DNA of 13,006 nt. Origin: GCA-003244245 sp964250265. GTDB taxonomy: Bacteria > Actinomycetota > Actinomycetes > Mycobacteriales > Pseudonocardiaceae. This document shows positions 6,958 through 13,006 of the stretch, piece after piece (position 1 is the stretch's first letter; every line of letters starts with the position of its first letter). The DNA is taken from NCBI GenBank assembly GCA_964250265.1, contig CAXUFG010000150.1, forward strand, positions 1 through 13,006, given 5' to 3'. The notes beneath the pieces are model-generated. The model searched no databases and was not told the DNA's origin. It was given only the letters and a program-made list of their open reading frames with translations. The position numbers and the translations under genes are program-made.

Positions 6958-8142
6958 ATGAAGCGGACAGATTTCGCTGCCGAGCTGACGCGCCGACGCG
7001 CCGACGCTGGCCTGTCCCTCGCCGACCTCGCGGCACGTGCGCACGTGCACCGGGGGTACATCCACCGGATGGAGCGCGGCGAACGCTGGCCGTCGGTCAC
7101 CGTGGTCCGTGCGGTTGACGCCGCCCTGGCCGCTGGCGGCGCGCTGGTGGCCATCTGGGAGGCCGCGAATCGGGTCCCGCACGTGCGGAGCGACAACGGA
7201 CAGCTCACGGAGCTGCTGGAGCTGGCGGCGCGTGCCGAGGCGAGCGACGTCGGAGTAACCACGCTGGAGCTGGTGGAACTCAGCGTGGACGGGCTGGGCC
7301 GGTCCTACACCCGCGTGCCGCCCGACGAGTTGCTGCGCGATGTGCGCGTCCGTGCCCGCCAGGTCGGCAAGCTGCTCGATGGGCGGGCCACGCTCGCTCA
7401 GCGCCGCCGACTGCTCACCGCCGCCGGATGGCTGGCCCTGCTCGCGGCCACGTTGCACGTGGATCTCGGTCAGCGCGTCGCGGCGGGTGCTGTGCGTACC
7501 GTCGCCCAGTCATTGGGCTGGGAGACCGAGCAGGACGAGATCGGCGCCTGGGTGTGCGAGGTGGACACGTGGACGGCGCTCGTCGATCAGGATTGGCCTA
7601 GGGCAGCGGAGCTGGCGGCAGCGGGGGAGGCCATCGCCCCGGCGGGCAGTCCAGCGGCAGCGCAGCTGGCTGTGCAGTCCGCCCGGGCAGCCGCCCGTCT
7701 CGGGGATGGTCCGGGGATGCGGGCGGCGCTGCGCCGGTGCGCGGCCCTGTTGGAGCGGCAGTCGCAGGAGCGTCCGCCGGATCACCATTTCTACTTCGAT
7801 GGCAACAAACTGGACCTCTACACCGGAACCGCGCTGGCGTGGCTGGGTGACCCGGCGGCGGAGGAATACGCCCGGCACGCAGCGGCACGGCACGAGACGG
7901 GCGGTCAGCGCCGCCGACTGGCGACCGCGTACCTGGACCTGGGGCTGGTGTTGGTGAGGTTGGGGCGGCCTGACGAGGCGGCGCACTACGGCACGCTCGC
8001 GTTGGGCACGAATCACCTTGTGCCGTCGAATGCTTGGCGGGCTGATGAGCTGATCGCTGCGGTGAGTGAGTACAGGGGTGTGCCGGAGGTTGAGGAGCTG
8101 CGGGAGATGGGTGCGCAGCGGGCGCTGACCGTTGAAAAGTGA
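6958..8142 (+). CDS. XRE-family helix-turn-helix regulator with TPR-like C-terminal region
   Basis: The product is 394 aa. The HTH lies in the first 65 residues: LTRRRADAGLSLADLAARAH and then VHRGYIHRMERGERWPS, where the recognition helix is typical of XRE proteins. The rest is alanine-rich helical sequence; the last third (AWLGDPAAEEYARHAAARHE and YLDLGLVLVRLGRPDEAAHYG) resembles tetratricopeptide-like repeats, possibly a signal or partner-binding region. The start is ATG 6958, preceded by GGGAGG at 6946-6951. Regulators of this build are abundant in Streptomyces and Pseudonocardiaceae, usually next to tiny genes, as here (39- and 69-aa ORFs upstream, 68-aa ORF downstream). It probably regulates the divergent small genes. 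Ligand and targets are unknown. Confidence 0.88.
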   Translation: MKRTDFAAELTRRRADAGLSLADLAARAHVHRGYIHRMERGERWPSVTVVRAVDAALAAGGALVAIWEAANRVPHVRSDNGQLTELLELAARAEASDVGVTTLELVELSVDGLGRSYTRVPPDELLRDVRVRARQVGKLLDGRATLAQRRRLLTAAGWLALLAATLHVDLGQRVAAGAVRTVAQSLGWETEQDEIGAWVCEVDTWTALVDQDWPRAAELAAAGEAIAPAGSPAAAQLAVQSARAAARLGDGPGMRAALRRCAALLERQSQERPPDHHFYFDGNKLDLYTGTALAWLGDPAAEEYARHAAARHETGGQRRRLATAYLDLGLVLVRLGRPDEAAHYGTLALGTNHLVPSNAWRADELIAAVSEYRGVPEVEELREMGAQRALTVEK

Positions 8143-8204
8143 CTGGTGCTCCTGGTCATCCGCCGACAATGGCGGGTTACCGGGTCGGGGTAGACCATCT
8201 CATC

Positions 8205-8411
8205 ATGAGCGGTGTAGGTGGGTCGGTGGACGACAGGACGATCGCTGAGGTGGCGGTGTCGATGCGGTCGCTGCTGAGCGCGGTCGTTGAGGGCCGCTTG
8301 ACGTGCCCACCGGCCAGTCGGCACCGATTGGAAGGCATGGTGATCGCGCTGGAGGCGATGAGCACGCGTCCGCGAACGATCGTCTGTGTGTCACCGGCGA
8401 GCAGGCATTGA
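8205..8411 (+). CDS. Small hypothetical protein, 68 aa
   Basis: The likely product begins MSGVGGSVDDRTIAEVAVSM and contains LLSAVVEGRLTCPPASRHRL, a pattern I associate with small proteins next to XRE regulators in Pseudonocardiaceae; no function is known. The start is uncertain. ATG 8205 begins the coding-like part and follows a -10-like TAGACC (8191-8196), which would suit a leaderless message. Alternatives are ATG 8169, or GTG 8139, which overlaps the regulator's TGA and could allow coupled translation but has no Shine-Dalgarno sequence. The stop overlaps the -35-like box of the next gene. Confidence 0.6.
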   Translation: MSGVGGSVDDRTIAEVAVSMRSLLSAVVEGRLTCPPASRHRLEGMVIALEAMSTRPRTIVCVSPASRH

Positions 8412-8436
8412 CTCCTCACGAACTCTGGGATTACCC
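8408..8436 (+). promoter_or_regulatory. Candidate promoter upstream of the frameshifted 8477 gene
   Basis: TTGACT (8408-8413) is followed after 17 bp by TTACCC (8431-8436). The -35 box is strong, the -10 box weak. A short palindromic pair GTGCC...GGCAC follows at about 8449-8464, between the boxes and the GTG at 8477. Its downstream gene is broken, so the promoter may be a relic. Confidence 0.35.
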
Positions 8437-8476
8437 CTTACCTCCCTTGTGCCACGTCGGGCACGATCATGCCCAT

Positions 8477-8980
8477 GTGGACCAGCTCCTCGCCGCGGGG
8501 GAAGGTCCGACGCCAGAGCAGATCGTGAAACGCCTGCGTCGGATTAACTCACCGGACAATGAGGTGCCCGCCGCCGTGGGGTGGGCAGCAATGCTCGGGC
8601 GCAGCACCGACGCCGCAGTCGCCCTCGTCGCCGCCCGCGCCTACACCACTGGTGTGCAGCTCGACATGGTGGTGCGGATCCGGCAGGCACCCCGACCCGG
8701 CGAGGAACGCCACGTCAGCGCGGGCGCCTTCGGGCATCGCCGTGGCGACGGCGCTGACCCGCTTGCTGCTCGGCGTCGAGTACGCCGACGGACGCATCGC
8801 CACCAACGCGCCCGGGCGCAGTCACCCGCTCTGTCCGGAGATGCCCGACGGTGAGCCGTGGCTCAGTGCCGGCGGCGGCAGCGGGTCCGGTCGGGGCGCG
8901 AACCCACCCCGGCCGCGCCGCCGAACCTGCCCCAGGGCGGATGGTTCGCCGCCACTTTTCCTCCCGACCCCAAGCACTGA
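8477..8980 (+). pseudogene. Frameshifted actinobacterial hypothetical gene, internally deleted
   Basis: Reading from GTG 8477 gives coding-quality sequence (VDQLLAAGEGPTPEQIVKRL, VPAAVGWAAMLGRSTDAAVA, MVVRIRQAPRPGEERHV). At about 8750-8765 the sense moves to the next frame, where RLLLGVEYADGR and DGEPWLSAGGGSGSGRG continue to about 8900. Further on, sense returns to the first frame (PPNLPQGGWFAATFPPDPKH) and ends at TGA 8980. I recall intact relatives in actinomycetes with the same order (GVEYADGR, a glycine-rich run, a W/P-rich segment, a short tail) but cannot name the family. The W/P-rich segment seems missing here, pointing to a deletion at the second shift. It sits between the XRE cluster and the small membrane gene. 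Confidence 0.65.
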
Positions 8981-9000
8981 ACGGTGGGAGCATTCCTACG

Positions 9001-9231
9001 GTGCGGACGCGGGTGACAGCGAAGGCGTGGTTCGGCCCCAAACGCTATCTGGGTTGGGGGTGGACGCCGGTGAGCTGGGAAGGTTGGCTGGTTACCGGGA
9101 TCTTCGGTGCGTTGGTGATCGCCAGCCCCATTTTCTGGGTTGGTCGAGTTGAGGTGCCCATTGTTGGGCTCGTGGTCGTTTTCCTCGGCGTGGTGGTGTT
9201 GACCGGAGATCCTCCTGGCGGGCCGGGCTGA
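9001..9231 (+). CDS. Small two-helix membrane protein, 76 aa
   Basis: The start is GTG 9001 with GGTGGGAG at 8983-8990. A basic N-terminus (VRTRVTAKAWFGPKRYLG) is followed by a tryptophan-rich motif GWGWTPVSWEGW (18-29). Two hydrophobic segments follow, at about 29-47 (WLVTGIFGALVIASPIFWV) and 52-69 (VPIVGLVVVFLGVVVLTG), with a short polar turn between. The basic N-terminus favours both ends inside the cell. I recall similar GWGW(x)PVSWEGW proteins in actinobacteria, all uncharacterised. It starts 20 bp after the frameshifted gene and could share its transcript. Confidence 0.8.
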   Translation: MRTRVTAKAWFGPKRYLGWGWTPVSWEGWLVTGIFGALVIASPIFWVGRVEVPIVGLVVVFLGVVVLTGDPPGGPG

Positions 9232-9255
9232 ACCACCTCTGCGCGATGAGCGCCC

Positions 9256-9269
9256 GGAGCGGCCGCTCC
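9256..9269. repeat. 14-bp perfect palindrome after the membrane protein gene
   Basis: GGAGCGGCCGCTCC is a perfect palindrome 24 bp after the stop at 9231. As RNA it would give a 5-pair stem with a 4-nt loop, a weak terminator at best. The rest of 9232-9410 shows no coding potential I would defend. Confidence 0.3.
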
Positions 9270-9410
9270 ACAGCCCGGCCCGGATCCCGATCCAAACTCT
9301 CTGCACCCCGCACCATGAGCGATCTCCCTTCCTGCACCAGTCACGAATAGCCGCAGGAGAACCGGTGGCTGGGTCGAGCAGTCGACCCGCTTCCGCTGAG
9401 GTTGACGCGC

Positions 9411-9556
9411 CTACCGGCGGTCCGATGGCGCGACACCGAGTCGGGACAGGGTTTGCGTTGCGCGGTGAGATCTTGAAGATCAGTGCTATATCTGCAGTAG
9501 CCGACCGCGATTCCCCATGATCGAAGTGTAGCGATAGGCGCCCCTTCACCAGGCAA
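9411..9556 (-). pseudogene. Serine recombinase (resolvase/invertase) N-terminal remnant, frameshifted
   Basis: The minus strand encodes AVGYCRYSTDLQDLTAQR at about 9508-9455, the start of a resolvase-family serine recombinase, including the catalytic Ser in the R-x-S-T motif. After TAQR the frame breaks. Reading one base over restores QTLSRLGVAPSDR before a TAG at 9411-9413, which is the expected next part of these proteins. A single lost C (CAACGCCAAACC to CAACGCAAACC at about 9454) explains it. The rest of the catalytic domain and the DNA-binding end are absent. Start codon unclear (ATG 9556 in frame). This is a relic of a transposon or integrative element. Confidence 0.7.
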
Positions 9557-9777
9557 TTTCTCGGGCAGGGGTTACGGGAATCGGCAGGTCACAGCCGAGC
9601 TGCGGAAATGCGCCGTCGGCGGATGTGGCGATGGCCGTCCGGTGAAGGTTCCTCTTGCGGTGATCGCTGGTCAGGAGCGAGGTGCACGGGATATCGGCCT
9701 CGTGAACGGCAAGTGACGCGGTCCGGCCGGCCAACAGGGTGAGCAGACCGTCCCTATCGGGGCGGTGAATGCCTGCC
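9557..9777. other. Non-coding or unassigned decayed segment
   Basis: A 62-codon minus-strand open frame (9734 to 9546) reads MAGRTASLAVHEADIPCTSL and so on. It has no clear Shine-Dalgarno sequence, matches no family I know and overlaps the recombinase remnant. It may be a further gene fragment. Nothing else is supported here. Confidence 0.3.
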
Positions 9778-9811
9778 GCTCACCGCGCAACTGCGCAGTT
9801 GCGCGGTGAGC
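9778..9811. repeat. 34-bp perfect palindrome
   Basis: The arm GCTCACCGCGCAACTGC (9778-9794) is followed directly by its exact reverse complement (9795-9811), with no loop. Read on the minus strand, one arm overlaps the last codons of the ECF sigma remnant (LTAQLR). The 12-mer TTGCGCGGTGAG in the right arm also occurs at 9458-9469, inside the recombinase remnant. It may act as a terminator or cruciform, or be the product of an inverted duplication. Confidence 0.85.
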
Positions 9812-10495
9812 CGTGCGGCCTGTCGTGTGAGGTGGTCGCGTTCGGGGAGGCTGGGTGCTGATCGGGCGGCTTCGGCGTAGAGCCGTGCTGCGGTGACTGG
9901 GTCACGTCGACACCCTCGGCGATCAGGCGGGTGTTCCACAGGCTGCGGTCCTGCTCGGCGAGGGGCACGAGGCTGCCGTCGGTGCGGGTCCGTGCCGGGC
10001 GCCGCGCGTGGTGGAGCAGCACGAGCGCAAGCAGGCCCGCCACCTCCTCATGGTTGGTCTTGGCCGCCAGTTGGCGGGTGAGCCGGATCGCTTCGGCGGC
10101 GAGGTCGACGTCGCCGGAGTAGCCCTCGTTGAAGACGAGGTAGAGCACGCGCAGCACCGTGGCGACGTCCCCGGGCTGGTTGAACCGGACGCCCGAGACG
10201 GTCCTCTTGGCCCGGCTGATGCGCTGGGCCATGGTCGCCTCCGGCACGAGGTAGGCCTGCGCGATCTGACGCGTGGTCAGGCCGCCGACCGTGCGCAGCG
10301 TGAGCGCGACGGACGATGCCGGTGTCAAGGAGGGGTGAGCGCACCGGAAGTACAGCTGGAGCGTGTCGTCCACCGCCTCGACCGGTCCGGGCATGGGCTC
10401 GCCCTCGATGCGTACCTCGCGGTGCCGTCGGGAGGTATCGGCGCGGGCGGCGTCGAGGAACTTGCGCCAGGCCACGGTGATCAACCAGCCGTGTT
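9790..10495 (-). pseudogene. ECF sigma factor (DUF6596/ECF42-like), degraded
   Basis: Sense begins abruptly at HGWLITVAWRKFLDAARADT (about 10493), the linker after sigma region 2; the first 60 or so residues, including the core-binding helices, are missing. Region 4 is present (VALTLRTVGGLTTRQIAQAY, EATMAQRISRAKRTV), followed by the long C-terminal domain (VLRVLYLVFNEGYSGDVDLA, VPLAEQDRSLWNTRLIAEG). At about 9898-9910 the frame jumps from LIAEGVDV to VTAARLYAEAARSAPSLPER and DHLTRQAARLTAQLR, the very end of the family, so roughly 110-130 codons are deleted. Intact members are around 400 aa and are usually beside YCII/DGPF genes; none is seen here. Region 2 loss alone would prevent promoter opening. 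Confidence 0.8.
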
Positions 10496-10628
10496 CACTT
10501 CGAGGACGGAGCCGCGAGCGGGTTCTCGACATCCCACCTCGACATTTCCTGGCAGTCTTACAGACTCCGTGTGCCGCGGTGGGGTCGAGGCCTGGGTGAT
10601 TCACCCAACGCGAGCGACCGCGCGCCGC

Positions 10629-11135
10629 TCAGCCGTGCTGACGCTCCTCCCGCTGTCGGACCAGTTCCTCGACCGCGCTCGGCAGAGTCGTCTCGAAGTC
10701 GATCAGCTTCGCCCAGTTCGGGGTCACGACGATCCGGACCATGCCGTCGTGGTAAAGCGAACGCACCTCCGCCTCCCACTCGACCCGTTGCTCGGGGGTC
10801 ATCTCGTAGGTGCTGGTCGCCTGGAGATACTCGTCCGGGATGCCATCGACGAAGTCCAGCTCGGCCCGGCCGCGGATGAGCAAGATCTTGGGTGGGTGCA
10901 CCTCGGTGTCGATCGTCAGGGGCAACACTCGGGTTGTTGCGTAGGGCCGGGAGCTTCGGCGCGTTCTTCGTAGTGCACATGATGATCTCCGAGCCGTTCC
11001 AGGTGAACGCGATCGGGACATTGCGGGGTGTGCCGTCCTTGGCGACGTAGGCCAAGCGGGTCAGGTCGCGGTCAACAGTTCCTGGCTGATCGGTCGGTTC
11101 AGAACCTCGGTGACTTCGTTCGGTTGCACGGTCAT
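10629..11135 (-). pseudogene. Pyridoxamine 5'-phosphate oxidase-fold protein, two frameshifts
   Basis: A nearly complete PPOX-family (flavin-binding split barrel) gene in three frames. It starts MTVQPNEVTEVLNRPISQEL (ATG 11135, or GTG 11129 which has AAGGAG 6 bp upstream) and stops at a TGA near 11064. One base over, DLTRLAYVAKDGTPRNVPIA and FTWNGSEIIMCTTKNAPKL continue. A second shift at about 10922 (CCCC where CCC is expected) returns to TIDTEVHPPKILLIRGRAEL, ending QREERQHG at 10629. The first lesion fits one lost base in TTGAC-CGCGAC (about 11070), the second one gained C. Restored length is about 168 aa. This suggests a pseudogene, though paired one-base indels could be assembly errors. 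It lies 72 bp after the VOC gene on the same strand and was probably co-transcribed. Confidence 0.8.
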
Positions 11136-11207
11136 CTCCTTCATTGGCGTTTTCATGGTCCGTTCAGCGGATCGTCTGGTTGGTCGCAGGCCGGCCGCGA
11201 CGGGCCG

Positions 11208-11648
11208 TTAGCTGAGCTGCTCGGCCAGCGCGACGATGATCCCCTCGGGGCCGCGGACGTAGCAGAGCCGGTAGCTGTCCTCGTACTGGGCCAGCTCACC
11301 GACGAGTTCGGCGCCGTGAGTGCGAAGGCGGGCAACGACGTCCTCGATGTCGTCGACGGCGAACATGACGCGATGCATGCCCAGCGTGTTGTGCGGCGGG
11401 TTATGCGGTCTGGCGCCGATCGCCGCGGGGGCGTGGTATTTCGCCAGCTCAAGCCGGCCGTGGCCGTCTGGGGTCCGCATCATCGCGATGTCGCAGCGGA
11501 CGCCGTCGAGTCCGACGGTGCGGTCCGCCCAACGTCCCTCGATCTGCGCTTTGCCCTCCAGCGCCATGCCGAGTTCTACGAAGAACGCAATAGCAGCCTC
11601 AAGGTCGTCGACGACAATGCCGACGTTGTCCATCCGTTGAATCGTCAT
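11208..11648 (-). CDS. VOC (glyoxalase/bleomycin-resistance/dioxygenase) family protein
   Basis: The product is a 146-aa single-chain protein with two beta-alpha-beta-beta-beta modules. The first begins MDNVGIVVDDLEAAIAFF and includes GRLELAKY (Glu67); the second begins LGMHRVMFAVDDIEDVVARL (His92) and ends EGIIVALAEQL (Glu143). These are the usual metal-ligand positions; the first ligand place holds Asn8 rather than His, which I believe is normal for this subfamily. The start is ATG 11648, with AGGAGA about 6 bp upstream. Substrate unknown. It is the only intact gene in the decaying minus-strand block and would lead an operon with the PPOX-fold gene. The group II intron lies close upstream. 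Confidence 0.92.
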   Translation of the reverse strand: MTIQRMDNVGIVVDDLEAAIAFFVELGMALEGKAQIEGRWADRTVGLDGVRCDIAMMRTPDGHGRLELAKYHAPAAIGARPHNPPHNTLGMHRVMFAVDDIEDVVARLRTHGAELVGELAQYEDSYRLCYVRGPEGIIVALAEQLS

Positions 11649-12250
11649 GGTGGTTCTCCTGTGCGTCCAGTAGTGATTGGTGGTTGATCAGATGAGTGGT
11701 TGACGACTGATTCGTAAGCTTGTCGTCGCTTGCCGGTGTGAGTCCGGTCCGGGTAACCGCCAGGGGGCCCGGTAGCAGGCTGGCGGCTTCGCCTGGAAAC
11801 GGGTGGGGTCGAAGCCCAGCGTCGAGCGTCCCGTCCTTGGGGGCGTGCAACCGAACGGTCCGCAACGTGAAGTGAAGCCTGCCGCGTCGTTACCACACCC
11901 GCCCGGTTTCGGGTGGGGCGAGGGAGTGCCGAGCCCGGAGGAGAAGGGCGAAGGCCATGGAAGCGGTGAAGAGCCTGGAAGCGCAGCCGTGAAGGACTCC
12001 CCGGCGTAAGGGGCGCGGAACGTTCGGATAGTGGCGGCGGGAACTGGAGAGGCCCTCCCCGGCCCAGCGGGTTGCGTGAGACCGCTGGAGCGTGGCGACC
12101 TATAACCGGTGATGAGCTGGGAAGTGGAAGTCGGCTGGAAGGGCGTCGGAGGTGGTCGTAGTACCGATTGAGCCGGACGGACAACACAACCGCCGGTGAG
12201 GGAAGGGCCACTACTTCGTCGATGCGTGTTGATGCCAGTGGAGGTGCCCG

Positions 12251-12955
12251 GTGAGTGCCGGTTCGGCTAGTCCCACCGACCGTGGAAGTGATCTTCCGCG
12301 GGACAAGGTGCGTGCCCTGCAACACACGCTGTACCGGGCGGCCAAGGCTGATCCCGGGCGACGGTTCCACACGCTCATGGACAAGGTCCTGCGCAGGGAC
12401 GTCCTGTGGCGTGGTTGGGTCGCGGTGCGTCGTAATGACGGCGCGCCGGGTATCGATGAGCTCACCCTGGATGCGGTCGAGGAATACGGGATTGACCGGT
12501 TCCTGGCCGAGATCGAAGCGGAGTTGCGTGAGGGCCGGTATCGGCCGCTGCCTGCCCGCCGGGTGTTGATCCCGAAACCGGGACAGCCAGGGCAGCAGCG
12601 GCCGTTGGCGATCGCGTCGGTCCGTGATCGGGTCGTGCAGGCCGCGTTGAAGATCGTGTTCGAACCGGTCTTCGAGGCGGATTTTCTGCCGTGCAGTGTA
12701 GGGTTCCGCCCGAAACGCTCGGCGCACGATGCCTTGCAAGTCCTCATTGATGAGGCGTGGCGGGGTCGGGTGTGGGTGGTCGAGACGGACATCGCCAACT
12801 GTTTCGAGGCGATTCCGAAAGATCGGTTGATGCGCGCGGTCGAGGAACGCGTCTGTGACCAGTCCGTGCTGACATTGCTTCGCGCCGTGCTCGGTGCCGG
12901 GGTGATGACCGACGGGGTGGTGCGGCGGTCGGTGACCGGGACCCCACAAGGTGGG
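12251..12955 (+). pseudogene. ltrA: Group II intron reverse transcriptase/maturase, interrupted
   Basis: I start at GTG 12251, with GGAGGTG at 12240-12246 and an in-frame stop at 12230. The 235 genuine residues cover the N-terminal and finger part of the RT: GAPGIDELT (64-72), YRPLPARRVLIPKPG (97-111), RPLAIASVRDRVVQAALKIV (117-136), GFRPKRSAHDAL (151-162), VETDIANCFEAIP (177-189) with the first catalytic Asp180, and VTGTPQGG (228-235). The frame then continues open to the window end for 17 codons (starting LCAAAHNPPYEQ) that bear no RT similarity. The YADD active site, maturase domain X and any endonuclease domain are missing. The break falls exactly where a palindromic mobile-element end begins, so the protein cannot be an active RT as it stands. 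Confidence 0.85.
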
Positions 12956-13006
12956 TTATGCGCAGCTGCGCATAACCCTCCCTATGAGCAGCGCTGGGTT
13001 ATGCGT
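12953..13006. mobile_element. End of a second mobile element inserted in the RT gene
   Basis: A 26-bp perfect palindrome (12953-12978) consists of GGGTTATGCG, a 6-bp centre CAGCTG, and CGCATAACCC. The same 10-mer GGGTTATGCG recurs at 12996-13005. Two inverted 10-bp arms around a 6-bp centre resemble tyrosine-recombinase core sites (compare Xer dif sites), and an extra arm nearby is common at ends of such elements. The element body would lie beyond 13006. An alternative is a repeat family of the host. The leading GGG is shared with the RT codon for Gly235, so the exact junction is ambiguous by up to three bases. Confidence 0.6.

Larger units (their letters stand above)
11736..13006 (+). mobile_element. 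Group II intron, 5' part with reverse transcriptase ORF, interrupted at the right end
   Basis: The 500 bp upstream of the RT gene have no coding sequence but look like intron ribozyme domains I-IV: many short purine-rich stems, for example CCAGCGG (12064-12070) with CCGCTGG (12082-12088), CCCGCCCG with CGGGTGGG near 11900, and a GGAGGTGGTCGTAGTACCGA block near 12150. GTGTG at 11736-11740 fits the GUGYG 5' end of group II introns. GTGCG at 11661-11665 is the alternative but would abut the VOC ribosome-binding site. A 6-bp stem (11702-11707 with 11722-11727) lies just upstream, reminiscent of class C introns that insert after hairpins. Domains V and VI and the 3' end are not in the window. The RT gene in domain IV makes the identification safe; the boundary is a guess. 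Confidence 0.7.

Noticed and set aside
9546..9734. 62-codon minus-strand frame (MAGRTASLAVHEADIP...) as a toxin such as a PIN-domain fragment
   Set aside because: No conserved acidic residues in a PIN arrangement, no Shine-Dalgarno sequence, and it overlaps the recombinase remnant.
11645..12949. 434-codon minus-strand open frame across the intron
   Set aside because: It is antisense to the RT gene and the structured intron RNA; no domain and a proline/arginine-rich composition.
6435..13006. Second copy of the tRNA-Val 3' end as an attachment site
   Set aside because: I searched by eye for GGTTCAAATCC and TGCGCCCACCA after 6434 and found none, so an integrated element bounded within the window is not supported.
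1..13006. CRISPR array or toxin-antitoxin locus
   Set aside because: No regularly spaced repeats with unique spacers, and no recognisable toxin or antitoxin pair; the tiny ORFs near the XRE gene lack such signatures.

Overview
The window comes from a high-GC actinomycete. The left half keeps the Mycobacterium tuberculosis gene order around aceE: a PucR-type regulator of the kind found beside fabD (Rv2242-like), aceE (Rv2241), a DUF3052 protein (Rv2239c-like) and ahpE (Rv2238c), followed by tRNA-Val. Codon use and the style of the small XRE-linked genes suggest Pseudonocardiales (Saccharopolyspora/Amycolatopsis-like). That placement is inference, because no marker gene is present.

Core block, 1-6434. 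The PucR-family regulator (63-1247, -) diverges from a pirin-family cupin (1384-2175, +). Pirin converges with aceE (2260-5037, -), and a hairpin with 22-nt arms lies between their 3' ends. aceE encodes the homodimeric pyruvate dehydrogenase E1. A 331-bp divergent promoter region separates it from the DUF3052 gene (5369-5806, +) and the one-cysteine peroxiredoxin ahpE (5867-6325, +). tRNA-Val(UAC), with encoded CCA, closes the block.

Accessory block, 6435-13006. The content changes just after the tRNA. First comes a divergent cluster: two tiny minus-strand ORFs (39 and 69 aa) facing a 394-aa XRE regulator, with a 68-aa ORF behind the regulator. A frameshifted gene of unknown function and a 76-aa two-helix membrane protein follow. 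The next part is decaying DNA on the minus strand: the 5' stub of a serine recombinase with a one-base frameshift, an ECF sigma factor lacking its N-terminus and an internal segment, and a pyridoxamine-phosphate-oxidase-fold gene with two opposite one-base frameshifts. A VOC/glyoxalase-fold gene (11208-11648, -) is intact.

The right end is a group II intron inserted upstream of the VOC gene, with its reverse transcriptase/maturase on the plus strand. The RT reading frame runs normally to the conserved TPQGG motif and then enters unrelated sequence made of a 26-bp perfect palindrome plus a third copy of its 10-bp half-site. I read this as the end of a second mobile element, probably mobilised by a tyrosine recombinase, inserted into the RT gene. 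Overall the picture is a conserved chromosomal neighbourhood bordered at a tRNA by a graveyard of mobile and horizontally acquired genes with nested insertions. I see no CRISPR array, rRNA or recognisable secondary-metabolite genes.
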